Assembly (NCBI GenBank): GCA_021790415.1
Contig: JAJYDZ010000003.1
Coordinates: 1 to 16,714 of the forward strand
DNA length: 16,714 nt
DNA from: Thermoplasmata archaeon
Lineage (GTDB): Archaea > Thermoplasmatota > Thermoplasmata > Thermoplasmatales > Thermoplasmataceae
Direction of reading: 5' to 3'
Part shown: in pieces, positions 8,567-15,287 of the stretch
Layout: each line of letters begins with the position of its first letter
Numbering within the stretch: the stretch's first letter is position 1
Made by a program: the position numbers and the translations under genes
Notes under the pieces: generated by a model
Seen by the model: only the letters and a program-made list of their open reading frames with translations
Database searches by the model: none
Told to the model about the DNA's origin: nothing

Positions 8567-9000
8567 AATACTTTGTTGAGTTCCCAGCCTTTTGCAAGAC
8601 GTCCCGTTCTCTTGTAGTACCTTACAAGTCTCAGCATCTTAGCCATTACAAGGCTTCTTCTCCTACTATTGCTGATATCCTTTTTGTTGAGGTTCATGTG
8701 TTTTGAGACTCTCTTGTATTTCGTTATAAGTGCAAGGAGATCTTCAGGAACTTCTGGTGCAATGTTATTTTCAGAAAGTACGTCGCCTATCTTCTTCTTG
8801 TTGATATATTTGAGCTTTGGAACACCATAGAGGTCCCTCAATTTTATACCTATCACTGATGCGGTAAGTCCATCTTTCCTCATCTGAACCACTGCTTCTT
8901 CAACCTCGCTCTGACTCATCTGTATCCAGTTGTGCTTCTCGCCGTAGAATGAGTTTCTTGACCCTGATTTTCCTTTTTTCCTAGTATGCATCTTCGCCAT
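8563..9000 (-). CDS. rps15: 30S ribosomal protein S15
   Basis: 145 residues, the normal length for archaeal/eukaryotic S15 (S13e-type), which binds 16S rRNA in the platform of the small subunit. The N-terminus MAKMHTRKKGKSGS matches the conserved archaeal S15 start and supports the ATG at 9000 over the in-frame Met at codon 4. The basic helical core runs to the C-terminus with MAKMLRLVRYYKRTGRL (about residues 119-135), typical of the family. It overlaps recJ by four bases and is evidently its transcriptional leader. It lies 88 bases downstream of the carbonic-anhydrase-like gene and probably has its own promoter. Confidence 0.96.
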   Translation of the reverse strand: MAKMHTRKKGKSGSRNSFYGEKHNWIQMSQSEVEEAVVQMRKDGLTASVIGIKLRDLYGVPKLKYINKKKIGDVLSENNIAPEVPEDLLALITKYKRVSKHMNLNKKDISNSRRRSLVMAKMLRLVRYYKRTGRLAKGWELNKVL

Positions 9001-9020
9001 TGGAAATCACGTTTTTGATC

Positions 9021-9046
9021 CATATGAATAGCTTATTTATTAATAT
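9021..9046 (-). promoter_or_regulatory. Promoter region of rps15-recJ
   Basis: The minus strand carries an AT-rich box (AATATTAATAAATAAG across 9031-9046), 31-46 bases before the S15 ATG, and a second box TATTCATATG (9021-9030), 21-30 bases before it. The second would give a leaderless mRNA; the first a leader of roughly 10-20 bases. I cannot choose between them. Confidence 0.4.
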
Positions 9047-9088
9047 TGAGTTTAGAAATGTGGGCCTCCGAATGAATGAAGCATTCCT

Positions 9089-9574
9089 CTACTGTATGTA
9101 TCTCTCTTTAAGTTTCAAATATTCAAGCGCATTTAAGTGAGCCATGGCACGGAATTCTGGACTATTTTTTCCTATCTTGCCGGGGACTCCCAGAACAAGG
9201 CTCCCTTCAGGGATAACACTATTCTGTAGAACAACTGCTCCAGCAGCAACAACGCTTCCTGAGCATATCCTGGCCCCATTCATCACAATGGCCCCCATTC
9301 CAATTATACAATCATCTTCGATTGTTGCACCGTGAACCACTGCATTATGTCCTATGGACACATATTTTCCAATTTTTATGGGATATTGTTCATCCACATG
9401 CATGGAAACATTGTCCTGCACATTGCTGAATGAATCTATACTGATCAATTCCGACTCGGTCCTGATGCTTGCAAAATCAAAAATGGAGCATTCATCTCCC
9501 AGCTCAATATTTCCCCTCAGGGAGGCAAGATGGGAAATATAGCAATTTTTTCCTGTTTTCAGAGGCATGATCAT
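9089..9574 (-). CDS. Gamma-class carbonic anhydrase-like hexapeptide-repeat protein
   Basis: 161 residues folding as a left-handed beta-helix, expected to form a trimer with metal sites between subunits. The zinc/iron-ligand histidines of the gamma-CA family are all there: H59, H76 and H81, with the 17- and 5-residue spacing of short YrdA/CamH-like members that lack the acidic loop of Cam. R38 and Q53 (in NVQDN) match the conserved Arg and Gln. The usual R-G-D is here R-T-E, so the Asp is replaced by Glu at residue 40. A C-terminal helix (about 137-158) packs on the helix as in the family. True CO2 hydration activity is uncertain because many members have none shown. Start may be ATG 9574 or the in-frame ATG 9568; the latter better fits a leaderless start from the TATA-like box. 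No operon partner is obvious. Confidence 0.88.
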   Translation of the reverse strand: MIMPLKTGKNCYISHLASLRGNIELGDECSIFDFASIRTESELISIDSFSNVQDNVSMHVDEQYPIKIGKYVSIGHNAVVHGATIEDDCIIGMGAIVMNGARICSGSVVAAGAVVLQNSVIPEGSLVLGVPGKIGKNSPEFRAMAHLNALEYLKLKERYIQ

Positions 9575-9589
9575 GTATGGTATGATCCA

Positions 9590-9600
9590 TTAAAAAATAA
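9590..9600 (-). promoter_or_regulatory. TATA-like box, carbonic-anhydrase-like gene
   Basis: Minus-strand TTATTTTTTAA lies 22-32 bases before the ATG at 9568 and 16-26 before that at 9574. It shares the 105-base divergent spacer with the promoter of the large TPR gene. Confidence 0.35.
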
Positions 9601-9651
9601 CTGTGCATTCGATCTGGGATCAGGCAATACTGCTGAAAACATGTCTTAAAG

Positions 9652-9660
9652 TTATATATC
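9652..9660 (+). promoter_or_regulatory. TATA box of the TPR-M50 operon
   Basis: TTATATATC, centred about 24 bases before the ATG at 9680, with no Shine-Dalgarno between. This is the geometry expected for a leaderless transcript. An out-of-frame ATG at 9675 would not yield the protein. Confidence 0.6.
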
Positions 9661-9679
9661 AAATTAGCAATCCTATGTC

Positions 9680-12600
9680 ATGGCTCTCCCAGGCGAAGAG
9701 AACATTTACAGTATTCTGAAGCACAACATAGACCGATATCTTTCCTCGCGTTCAAAGGAGACCCGCAGGAAGATAACAGAAGAGATAATTTCTTCTCTGG
9801 AGCGTCTTCCTGAATCTTTCACTGCGGATAAGAATCTCTCCTCACAGCTTGAGGTTGTGGTCAGGGATATTTGGGAAAAACAAGACATTCATGATTCATC
9901 AGCAATTCGGAATTTTTACAGAGTGGATATGGAGAACCGAACTTTCCAGATATTTTATACAAAGTCACTGGTTATGGGGGGAGATTCTGCTGAAATAATG
10001 GCATTCCTAAAAGGCAAGTCCATAATAGCGAACATACCACAGGTAGTGGAAAACGTCATGGAAATGGGAAAAATTACATCCCAATGGGACTTTATCGTTA
10101 TGTTTCTCTCCATGAATGGAATATATAATGAGACTGCATATCTGAAATATTCGGAAAATGCTTCCAAACTTATTACTGACATAATAATTGAAAACCTGAA
10201 AAGGAAAAATGCAACCAAGGAGACCATGGAATTCCTCAGAGCTATTTCCGCTGTTGATAACAGCCTTGAATACAAGATTGCTTATCTTGAGGCTCTTGGA
10301 GATAACAATGATATTCCTTCTCTGAAGAGCCACCTTAAAGCAATGGAATTGAACTGGATTGAAGATCTGGAGGACAGAGTCAGGCTGGCACTTCTGTTTG
10401 AAAAAGTTGGCATTTATGATGAATCCCTGAACCTTGCTAATGAGGCTCTCAATGAAAGACCAGGACACGAGGTATGCCTTGAATTGAAGATCAAGCTACT
10501 GTTCGAGCTTGGAAGAGATGAAGAGGTTATAGATCTTTTTCTCGACAGGCATTCAATATTGGAGAAGAGTGCAGAGAGCATGGGAATGTTCTTCAGGTCT
10601 GCAGAGAAAGTGAACAATTATGCTGCAGCAATATCTGTAATCGACAACAACAGGCAGTTAATTGAAAGGCATCAGGATCTTACAGTATGGGCTGTAAAAT
10701 TTCTCGTAAAAGCAAAAAGGACTGATGAGGCAGAAAAACTTATGCATGAACTTCAGGGAAGCGCAATGTCCGACTCGGAGATGCTTAAACTCTCATCCCT
10801 TATAGAAAAAGGGAAAGGGAATATAGATTCTTTCGTGGAGAAATCCGAAAGATATCTTGTGGAAAACCCACATGATATCCAGTTCATAAGCACATATATT
10901 GCTGAGCTCCACAGAAAGGGAATGTTTCAGAAGATTGCCATGCTGTATGAATCATCCGGGGAGGAAATGTTTGGCAATGAACCAGAGACTCTGAAAAAAG
11001 TCCTGGAATCTATGCTTAGAATGAAGGTGTACGAGAAGGCTGGCCAGATACTCAACAGGATTCCATCGGAAAACCTGGATTCTGAAATTGCCATAGCAAT
11101 TCTTGAAACAACAAGGGATGACACATCATTTTCCCAGTTGCAGAAGTATTCTGAAAAGAAAAATACAGGTCAATTTATGAGTGTTTTAAGAGATATTCTT
11201 TACACTGATACACTTACTGCGCCTGATGTCAGATTTGTAAAGGAGAATATGAACGACCAGAACGGACGAACAATTATGTACCTTTTTGCTAAAAAGGAGG
11301 AGTTGGAACAGATCACAAGTATAGAGATGAGTCCAACCATCAATGAAATACGAATGGAGATTGGAAAAAATAATCCAGAGAAAGACTGGAAGCAGTTCAA
11401 TTTCCCTGTCACCAAGGCAAAAATCAGTTCTGGAGAATTTACGGCTGCCGGGAAGATGTTATCAGTGATGGATTCAGAAGCAGATCCGTATCTGCTGTAT
11501 TACAGATCTCTTTATGAAAAGCATTTGGGACATATTACAAATTCAAGGTACAGCATTGAAAAGGCCATGGAAAAAATCAGGGCCACGCCATTTCTTGAAG
11601 CATATCTGCAGATAAACCACAATACAAATGCACAGCAAGCTCTCAGGATAATTGAAGAAATATCCAAGCTCAGAGGCCTTGAAGATTTTGATTTCACACC
11701 GGTCGAAAGCACATTCATTTCCAACAGTGACTTGGATGTTACTGCCAACTTATTGGATCTTTTAGAATACTCTGGAGTTGACAATATCTTTGCCTTAAGG
11801 CTAATGAGAGAAATAAAGATCAGAGACAACGATATTGAAGGCGCTATAGGAATAGACCAGAAAATAATCTCAAATGAGGTGGCGAAAGCTCAGGACATCA
11901 TGAATTATGCAATGGACCTGAAACAGGGGAACAGGATGCCTGAAATGGAAATTCTGATCAAGAATGCTGAGGGTAAGAATATAGATATGGGCACATCCCT
12001 CATATTTGGTGATTTTTACCTGTCGAAAAGAGATTTTTCCTCTGCAATTTACTATTATGAAAAGGCTGCAGGACAGGGAAAGAAACGTGAAGACATACCC
12101 GGTTTGATAGAGGCGCTCATTGGGGATTCAAAGTTTGATGCCGCTCTGGAACTTATAGGGAAATTGCCAAACAAAACACCGTACATGATCAATCTTTATG
12201 CAGCAACAGAGAATGTGCAGGAAATCTCAAAAATAATGAAGAAGCTGAACCTGAAGAACGAAGAAGACAGGGATGCACTCACTATTGTAGTTGACAGGTA
12301 CTGGTCAAACAAAATACTCAGGGAAAATGCAATCGAAAAAATCATGGTTCAGCCAGTACAGAATCCGGGCATTTCCATTGTTGAAAAACTTTTCGGGGAC
12401 AGGAGGGCAGATGCCGCAATTCAACTATTGAGGAAAATTTCCAAAGAAACAAGGGACAGCCCTGAAGTCATATCACTGATGATCAGGATTCTTCCAGATA
12501 TGGGGAAAATTGAAGAACTAAATGAATATCTGACTAAATTCTTCAATTCAAGAAAAGCGTTAAAGGACAAGAGAAAAGTGTTTCATGAAGCATGCATTGA

Positions 12601-13342
12601 ACTTGAGAAATCAAGAATGTATGACATCATACTGAAACACTATCAGGATCATCCAAACCTTTTAGACAATGTTTCTGCAGGAATAATTGTATATTCTATG
12701 ATTGAAAGAGGGTATTTCAATCATGCTGAAAACCTGCTGGCAAAGCTTCAGGGGTCTCTCATCAAAGGAGATGAATATGAAAAACTCACTTCACTTCTTA
12801 AAAAGAGCATGTATCTGGACAAAATCATAACTTATGCTGGAATGGTTCTGAAGAGAAGTTACAACCTTGGAAGAAGAATGGATAAGGGAGAGATCATCAG
12901 CACCACAAAAACAGATCCAATCATGGTGGATGACATAATGGAATTTCTGGCAACCCCGCCAGACACACATCTTTATCCGATTGAGTATCTTGAAAGAGTA
13001 TCCTATGAACTGCTTAAGATAATCAATAGGAAATTGGGAATAAGCAGGATAGAGGAAATTGACATGTTCCATCTCTTCTTTGCATCCAATTTCAAGGATG
13101 TAAGGCTGTCTGTTGCCCTGTACTACTATATCAGGGATCTGTCAAAGCAACAGAAAGATCGGTTGACGGTTGATACAAAGGAAATTCTGGATTTAGCAAA
13201 CAGATGCATAATGGAAAACCTGCCGGAAAACCCAATGATTTATAGTATAACGTTTGATATAGGCATAGGAAAGGCATACAGGGTTTATGCCAAGGCAAGG
13301 GAAATAAAGCAGGTTAACAGGGGGCCAGGATGGAGATATTAA
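9680..13342 (+). CDS. Giant alpha-solenoid (TPR-like) protein of unknown function
   Basis: 1220 residues with no signal peptide or membrane helix, so probably cytoplasmic. The chain is almost wholly helical, with repeated amphipathic helix pairs of TPR type. The clearest are about 234-290 (LLFEKVGIYDESLNLANEAL and the following pair), 335-425, and 773-830 (YLSKRDFSSAIYYYEKAA and the following pair). The last 150 residues (from about 1070) look like a distinct helical cap rather than TPRs. I recognise no catalytic motif. TPR solenoids usually serve as protein-binding scaffolds, so a binding or assembly role is inferred. The gene has its own leaderless-type promoter and overlaps the following M50 protease gene by 13 bases, so the two are probably co-translated and may work together. 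Codon use resembles its neighbours. Confidence 0.85.
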   Translation: MALPGEENIYSILKHNIDRYLSSRSKETRRKITEEIISSLERLPESFTADKNLSSQLEVVVRDIWEKQDIHDSSAIRNFYRVDMENRTFQIFYTKSLVMGGDSAEIMAFLKGKSIIANIPQVVENVMEMGKITSQWDFIVMFLSMNGIYNETAYLKYSENASKLITDIIIENLKRKNATKETMEFLRAISAVDNSLEYKIAYLEALGDNNDIPSLKSHLKAMELNWIEDLEDRVRLALLFEKVGIYDESLNLANEALNERPGHEVCLELKIKLLFELGRDEEVIDLFLDRHSILEKSAESMGMFFRSAEKVNNYAAAISVIDNNRQLIERHQDLTVWAVKFLVKAKRTDEAEKLMHELQGSAMSDSEMLKLSSLIEKGKGNIDSFVEKSERYLVENPHDIQFISTYIAELHRKGMFQKIAMLYESSGEEMFGNEPETLKKVLESMLRMKVYEKAGQILNRIPSENLDSEIAIAILETTRDDTSFSQLQKYSEKKNTGQFMSVLRDILYTDTLTAPDVRFVKENMNDQNGRTIMYLFAKKEELEQITSIEMSPTINEIRMEIGKNNPEKDWKQFNFPVTKAKISSGEFTAAGKMLSVMDSEADPYLLYYRSLYEKHLGHITNSRYSIEKAMEKIRATPFLEAYLQINHNTNAQQALRIIEEISKLRGLEDFDFTPVESTFISNSDLDVTANLLDLLEYSGVDNIFALRLMREIKIRDNDIEGAIGIDQKIISNEVAKAQDIMNYAMDLKQGNRMPEMEILIKNAEGKNIDMGTSLIFGDFYLSKRDFSSAIYYYEKAAGQGKKREDIPGLIEALIGDSKFDAALELIGKLPNKTPYMINLYAATENVQEISKIMKKLNLKNEEDRDALTIVVDRYWSNKILRENAIEKIMVQPVQNPGISIVEKLFGDRRADAAIQLLRKISKETRDSPEVISLMIRILPDMGKIEELNEYLTKFFNSRKALKDKRKVFHEACIELEKSRMYDIILKHYQDHPNLLDNVSAGIIVYSMIERGYFNHAENLLAKLQGSLIKGDEYEKLTSLLKKSMYLDKIITYAGMVLKRSYNLGRRMDKGEIISTTKTDPIMVDDIMEFLATPPDTHLYPIEYLERVSYELLKIINRKLGISRIEEIDMFHLFFASNFKDVRLSVALYYYIRDLSKQQKDRLTVDTKEILDLANRCIMENLPENPMIYSITFDIGIGKAYRVYAKAREIKQVNRGPGWRY

Positions 13343-13944
13343 ACTTTGGAAAGACCAGAAATTCAAGCGAACTGGAAGATTTCACAATCGCAAGCCTGAT
13401 CATAGGATTGGCATTTTCTATTGCACTTTCTGCGTATACAAATCAATTGTATGGCCCGAAATTCCTTCTGTTCTATCTTCCAGCAGGAATGCTTTCAGGA
13501 GTCAGCGCATTCGCACTTCATGAACTGGCACACAGGCAGATGGCCATAAGATATGGATTTCATGCCAGATTCAGGATGTGGCCCTTTGGCGTGTTATTTG
13601 CACTTGTGACCTCATTCTTTGGTTTCATATTTGCAGCTCCAGGGGCAACCGAAGTGTATAACGTAACAAGCCCGGAACTCTATGGCAAAATATCCGCAGC
13701 AGGGCCAATCACCAATACTGTTTTAGGACTGATATTTTTCTCAATAAGCATGTTTGTTGGAGGAACGCCGGGGCTCGTTCTTACAATTGCGGGTTCAGTG
13801 AATATTGCTCTTGCTTTCTTCAACCTTCTTCCAATTCCTCCTCTGGATGGTTACAAGGTTTTCAAGTGGGATACTACCATTTACCTGTTAATGTTCGTTT
13901 TCGCCATTCTGTTATTGATAGTACTTGACAGGGGTTTCTTCTGA
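13330..13944 (+). CDS. M50 (site-2-protease-like) intramembrane metalloprotease
   Basis: 204 residues, about five to six membrane helices. The zinc-binding HELAH sits in a membrane segment (H64, E65, H68). The second metal-site motif NLLPIPPLDG is at 165-174, with D173 as the third zinc ligand. A conserved GPITN stretch lies at 125-129. It is a compact catalytic core without PDZ or CBS domains, like many archaeal M50 proteins. Family members cut membrane-anchored regulators or proteins inside the bilayer. The substrate is unknown. The ATG lies within the end of the TPR gene (13-base overlap), with purine-rich GGGGGCCAGG just before it, so expression is coupled to the solenoid protein, which could recruit substrates; that is an inference. 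Active-site residues are intact. Confidence 0.9.
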   Translation: MEILNFGKTRNSSELEDFTIASLIIGLAFSIALSAYTNQLYGPKFLLFYLPAGMLSGVSAFALHELAHRQMAIRYGFHARFRMWPFGVLFALVTSFFGFIFAAPGATEVYNVTSPELYGKISAAGPITNTVLGLIFFSISMFVGGTPGLVLTIAGSVNIALAFFNLLPIPPLDGYKVFKWDTTIYLLMFVFAILLLIVLDRGFF

Positions 13945-13989
13945 ACACAAATACTAATTAACCAATATTGCGATCTGAGGATGGTATAA

Positions 13990-14442
13990 ATGGAATGCGA
14001 ACTGTGTGGGCAAAAAAGCGAGAGACTGAAAAAAGTGAAGATTGACAGCGCCATAATGTCTGTATGCCAGAAATGCGAAAAATTTGGCATTCCTCTTGAA
14101 AACATGAGAGTTCAGAATGTTTCTCCACCACAGAAATCGGCAACTCCAGTGTTCATACCACAGGCCAGGGCTGTGCCAAAAGTTACCGGGGGAAATCATT
14201 CAAGAAATTTCCATAAAAAAAAGGATTCCGATATTGAAAACCTTGAGATTGTTCCGGATTTCAATGAACTCATTAAATCAGCAAGAACTAAGATTGGAAT
14301 ATCCCAGGAAGAGATGGCAGACAGGATGAAGGAGAAGCGAACGCTTATTGCTGCTATTGAAAGAGGCAGTATCAAGCCCGACATCAAAACAGCCCGAAAA
14401 TTCGAATCTCTATTAAACATAAATATAGTTGAAAAGATATAA
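13990..14442 (+). CDS. mbf1: Archaeal multiprotein bridging factor 1 (aMBF1)
   Basis: 150 residues in the standard aMBF1 layout. An N-terminal zinc ribbon has C3-x2-C6 and C26-x2-C29. A low-complexity linker follows (about 45-85). The C-terminal Cro/cI-type helix-turn-helix (about 91-150) contains IGISQEEMADRMKEKRTLIAAIERG. Eukaryotic MBF1 bridges activators to TBP; the archaeal protein has been linked to ribosomes and translation, so its role is not settled. It begins 45 bases after the M50 gene and may be read through from it. GAGG at 13977-13980 is a weak Shine-Dalgarno. A three-codon frame (ATG GTA TAA, 13981-13989) directly abuts the real ATG. Confidence 0.93.
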   Translation: MECELCGQKSERLKKVKIDSAIMSVCQKCEKFGIPLENMRVQNVSPPQKSATPVFIPQARAVPKVTGGNHSRNFHKKKDSDIENLEIVPDFNELIKSARTKIGISQEEMADRMKEKRTLIAAIERGSIKPDIKTARKFESLLNINIVEKI

Positions 14443-14460
14443 TATTTAAATAATAACAAA

Positions 14461-14476
14461 TATTTTTTAAAAAATA
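14461..14476. terminator. Perfect A/T palindrome after mbf1
   Basis: TATTTTTTAAAAAATA is a perfect 16-base palindrome, 19 bases past the mbf1 stop. It offers a six-T run on either strand, suited to oligo-T termination of mbf1 transcripts. The rest of the 105-base gap holds another T run (about 14485-14490) and the oxidase promoter. Confidence 0.4.
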
Positions 14477-14520
14477 AGCATTCGATTTTTCATTGTGTCA
14501 TAAGCACCTTTCGATAAACT

Positions 14521-14536
14521 ATTAATAAAATATAAT
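14521..14536 (+). promoter_or_regulatory. Promoter of the oxidase operon
   Basis: ATTAATAAAATATAAT lies 12-27 bases before the ATG at 14548. Its left half is at leaderless distance. GGAG at 14542-14545 is close to the ATG and might be used if the mRNA starts further upstream. Confidence 0.45.
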
Positions 14537-14547
14537 CATATGGAGCC

Positions 14548-14796
14548 ATGGATGCTAATACGAAGATAGTGTCTATCTTTCTGATAATTTCCGTAATAGC
14601 AGGAATCATAAGTGAGTTCATTTTCAGGATTGCACTTACAAATTTCTATGCATCTTCTATAGGTCAGACGGACGCTATCTATGAATCCCCAATACTTGCA
14701 GCTGCACTTGCGTCAGGGTTGTTTACGCTTTTATTGTTATATTACCCGGTTTATAAGAAAGGTGTAAGGAACTACTCAGGAGATGATTTCAGATGA
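14548..14796 (+). CDS. Small two-helix membrane protein, oxidase-operon leader
   Basis: 82 residues, not recognised by family. Two hydrophobic helices (about 6-27 and 48-68) flank a short loop with acidic and polar residues, and the C-terminus is charged. The stop overlaps the ATG of the CuA subunit gene (ATGA), and a near-perfect Shine-Dalgarno for that gene lies inside its last codons. Co-expression with subunits II and I makes a structural or assembly role in the terminal oxidase likely. It is longer than the single-helix IIa subunit of the Thermus ba3 oxidase and has one more helix, so it is not simply that protein. It could correspond to a lineage-specific small subunit or an assembly factor. 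No heme or copper ligand pattern is visible. Confidence 0.8.
   Translation: MDANTKIVSIFLIISVIAGIISEFIFRIALTNFYASSIGQTDAIYESPILAAALASGLFTLLLLYYPVYKKGVRNYSGDDFR
14778..14787 (+). promoter_or_regulatory. Strong Shine-Dalgarno for oxidase subunit II
   Basis: AGGAGATGAT matches nine of ten bases of the ideal archaeal Shine-Dalgarno (AGGAGGTGAT) and stands five bases before the ATG at 14793. It fixes that start and shows internal operon genes use ribosome binding sites even though first genes look leaderless. Confidence 0.75.
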
Positions 14797-15287
14797 GCGA
14801 GAAAAATCACAACAACAAGATGAAAGCGGAGGCATTGTGGATCGTGGGCTTTATGGTTGTCTTAGCCTTTGCGGCAGGTCTTAATTTCTATATAACTTCC
14901 CAGAGCGATTTTAGCATAGCAACCAAAATGTCTGGTTCAAATCAAATACCAAAAAACAGCACACCCATTATAGTGGATGGTTACCAGTGGGCCTGGTCAT
15001 TTACATATTATAACGCATCAGGCAAACAGACAAGCGTGGACAATCTCAATATAACTGTAAACCATACCTATACGTTTATAATTACTTCCACAGCTGGTTC
15101 ACAATCAAATGCAGTAATTCACGATCTGTACATTCCTCAGTTTGGAATACAGGTTTATGCAGTTCCAGGCCAGAATAACACTATTACATTCACTCCTGTT
15201 AAAACAGGAACATTCGTTCTGGAATGCGTAGAATATTGTGGATATGAGCATTATCTTATGAGAGGCTATGTGACGGTGGTCGCCTGA
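14793..15287 (+). CDS. coxB: Heme-copper oxidase subunit II (CuA)
   Basis: 164 residues: one N-terminal membrane anchor (about 14-35) and an external cupredoxin domain that takes electrons from a copper protein or cytochrome and passes them to subunit I. The full CuA ligand set is visible: H110 (HDLYIP), C145, E147, C149, H153 and M156 in the C-x-E-x-C-x3-H-x2-M pattern. An aromatic cluster GYQWAWSF (63-70) matches the family's electron-entry region. A single anchor and short length fit B-type (ba3-like) subunit II rather than two-helix A-type proteins. Three sequons (N55, N74 and N86) lie in the external domain, so glycosylation is possible. The gene overlaps the small membrane protein upstream (ATGA) and the subunit I gene downstream (TGATG). 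Confidence 0.94.
   Translation: MSEKNHNNKMKAEALWIVGFMVVLAFAAGLNFYITSQSDFSIATKMSGSNQIPKNSTPIIVDGYQWAWSFTYYNASGKQTSVDNLNITVNHTYTFIITSTAGSQSNAVIHDLYIPQFGIQVYAVPGQNNTITFTPVKTGTFVLECVEYCGYEHYLMRGYVTVVA

Noticed and set aside
9070..9086. Small inverted repeat GAATG/CATTC after the carbonic-anhydrase-like stop
   Set aside because: The stem is only five base pairs with no following T-tract, so a terminator call is not supported.
9955..10468. Minus-strand frames of 106 and 153 codons
   Set aside because: Both are antisense to the TPR gene, overlap one another in different frames, and have no promoter, ribosome site or recognisable domain.
13881..14199. Several short minus-strand frames
   Set aside because: They oppose the M50 end and the zinc-ribbon region of mbf1, which are strongly supported on the + strand.
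14548..14796. Assignment of the small membrane protein as oxidase subunit IIa
   Set aside because: It has two helices and 82 residues against a single-helix peptide of about 34 residues in Thermus ba3, and no sequence match is apparent.
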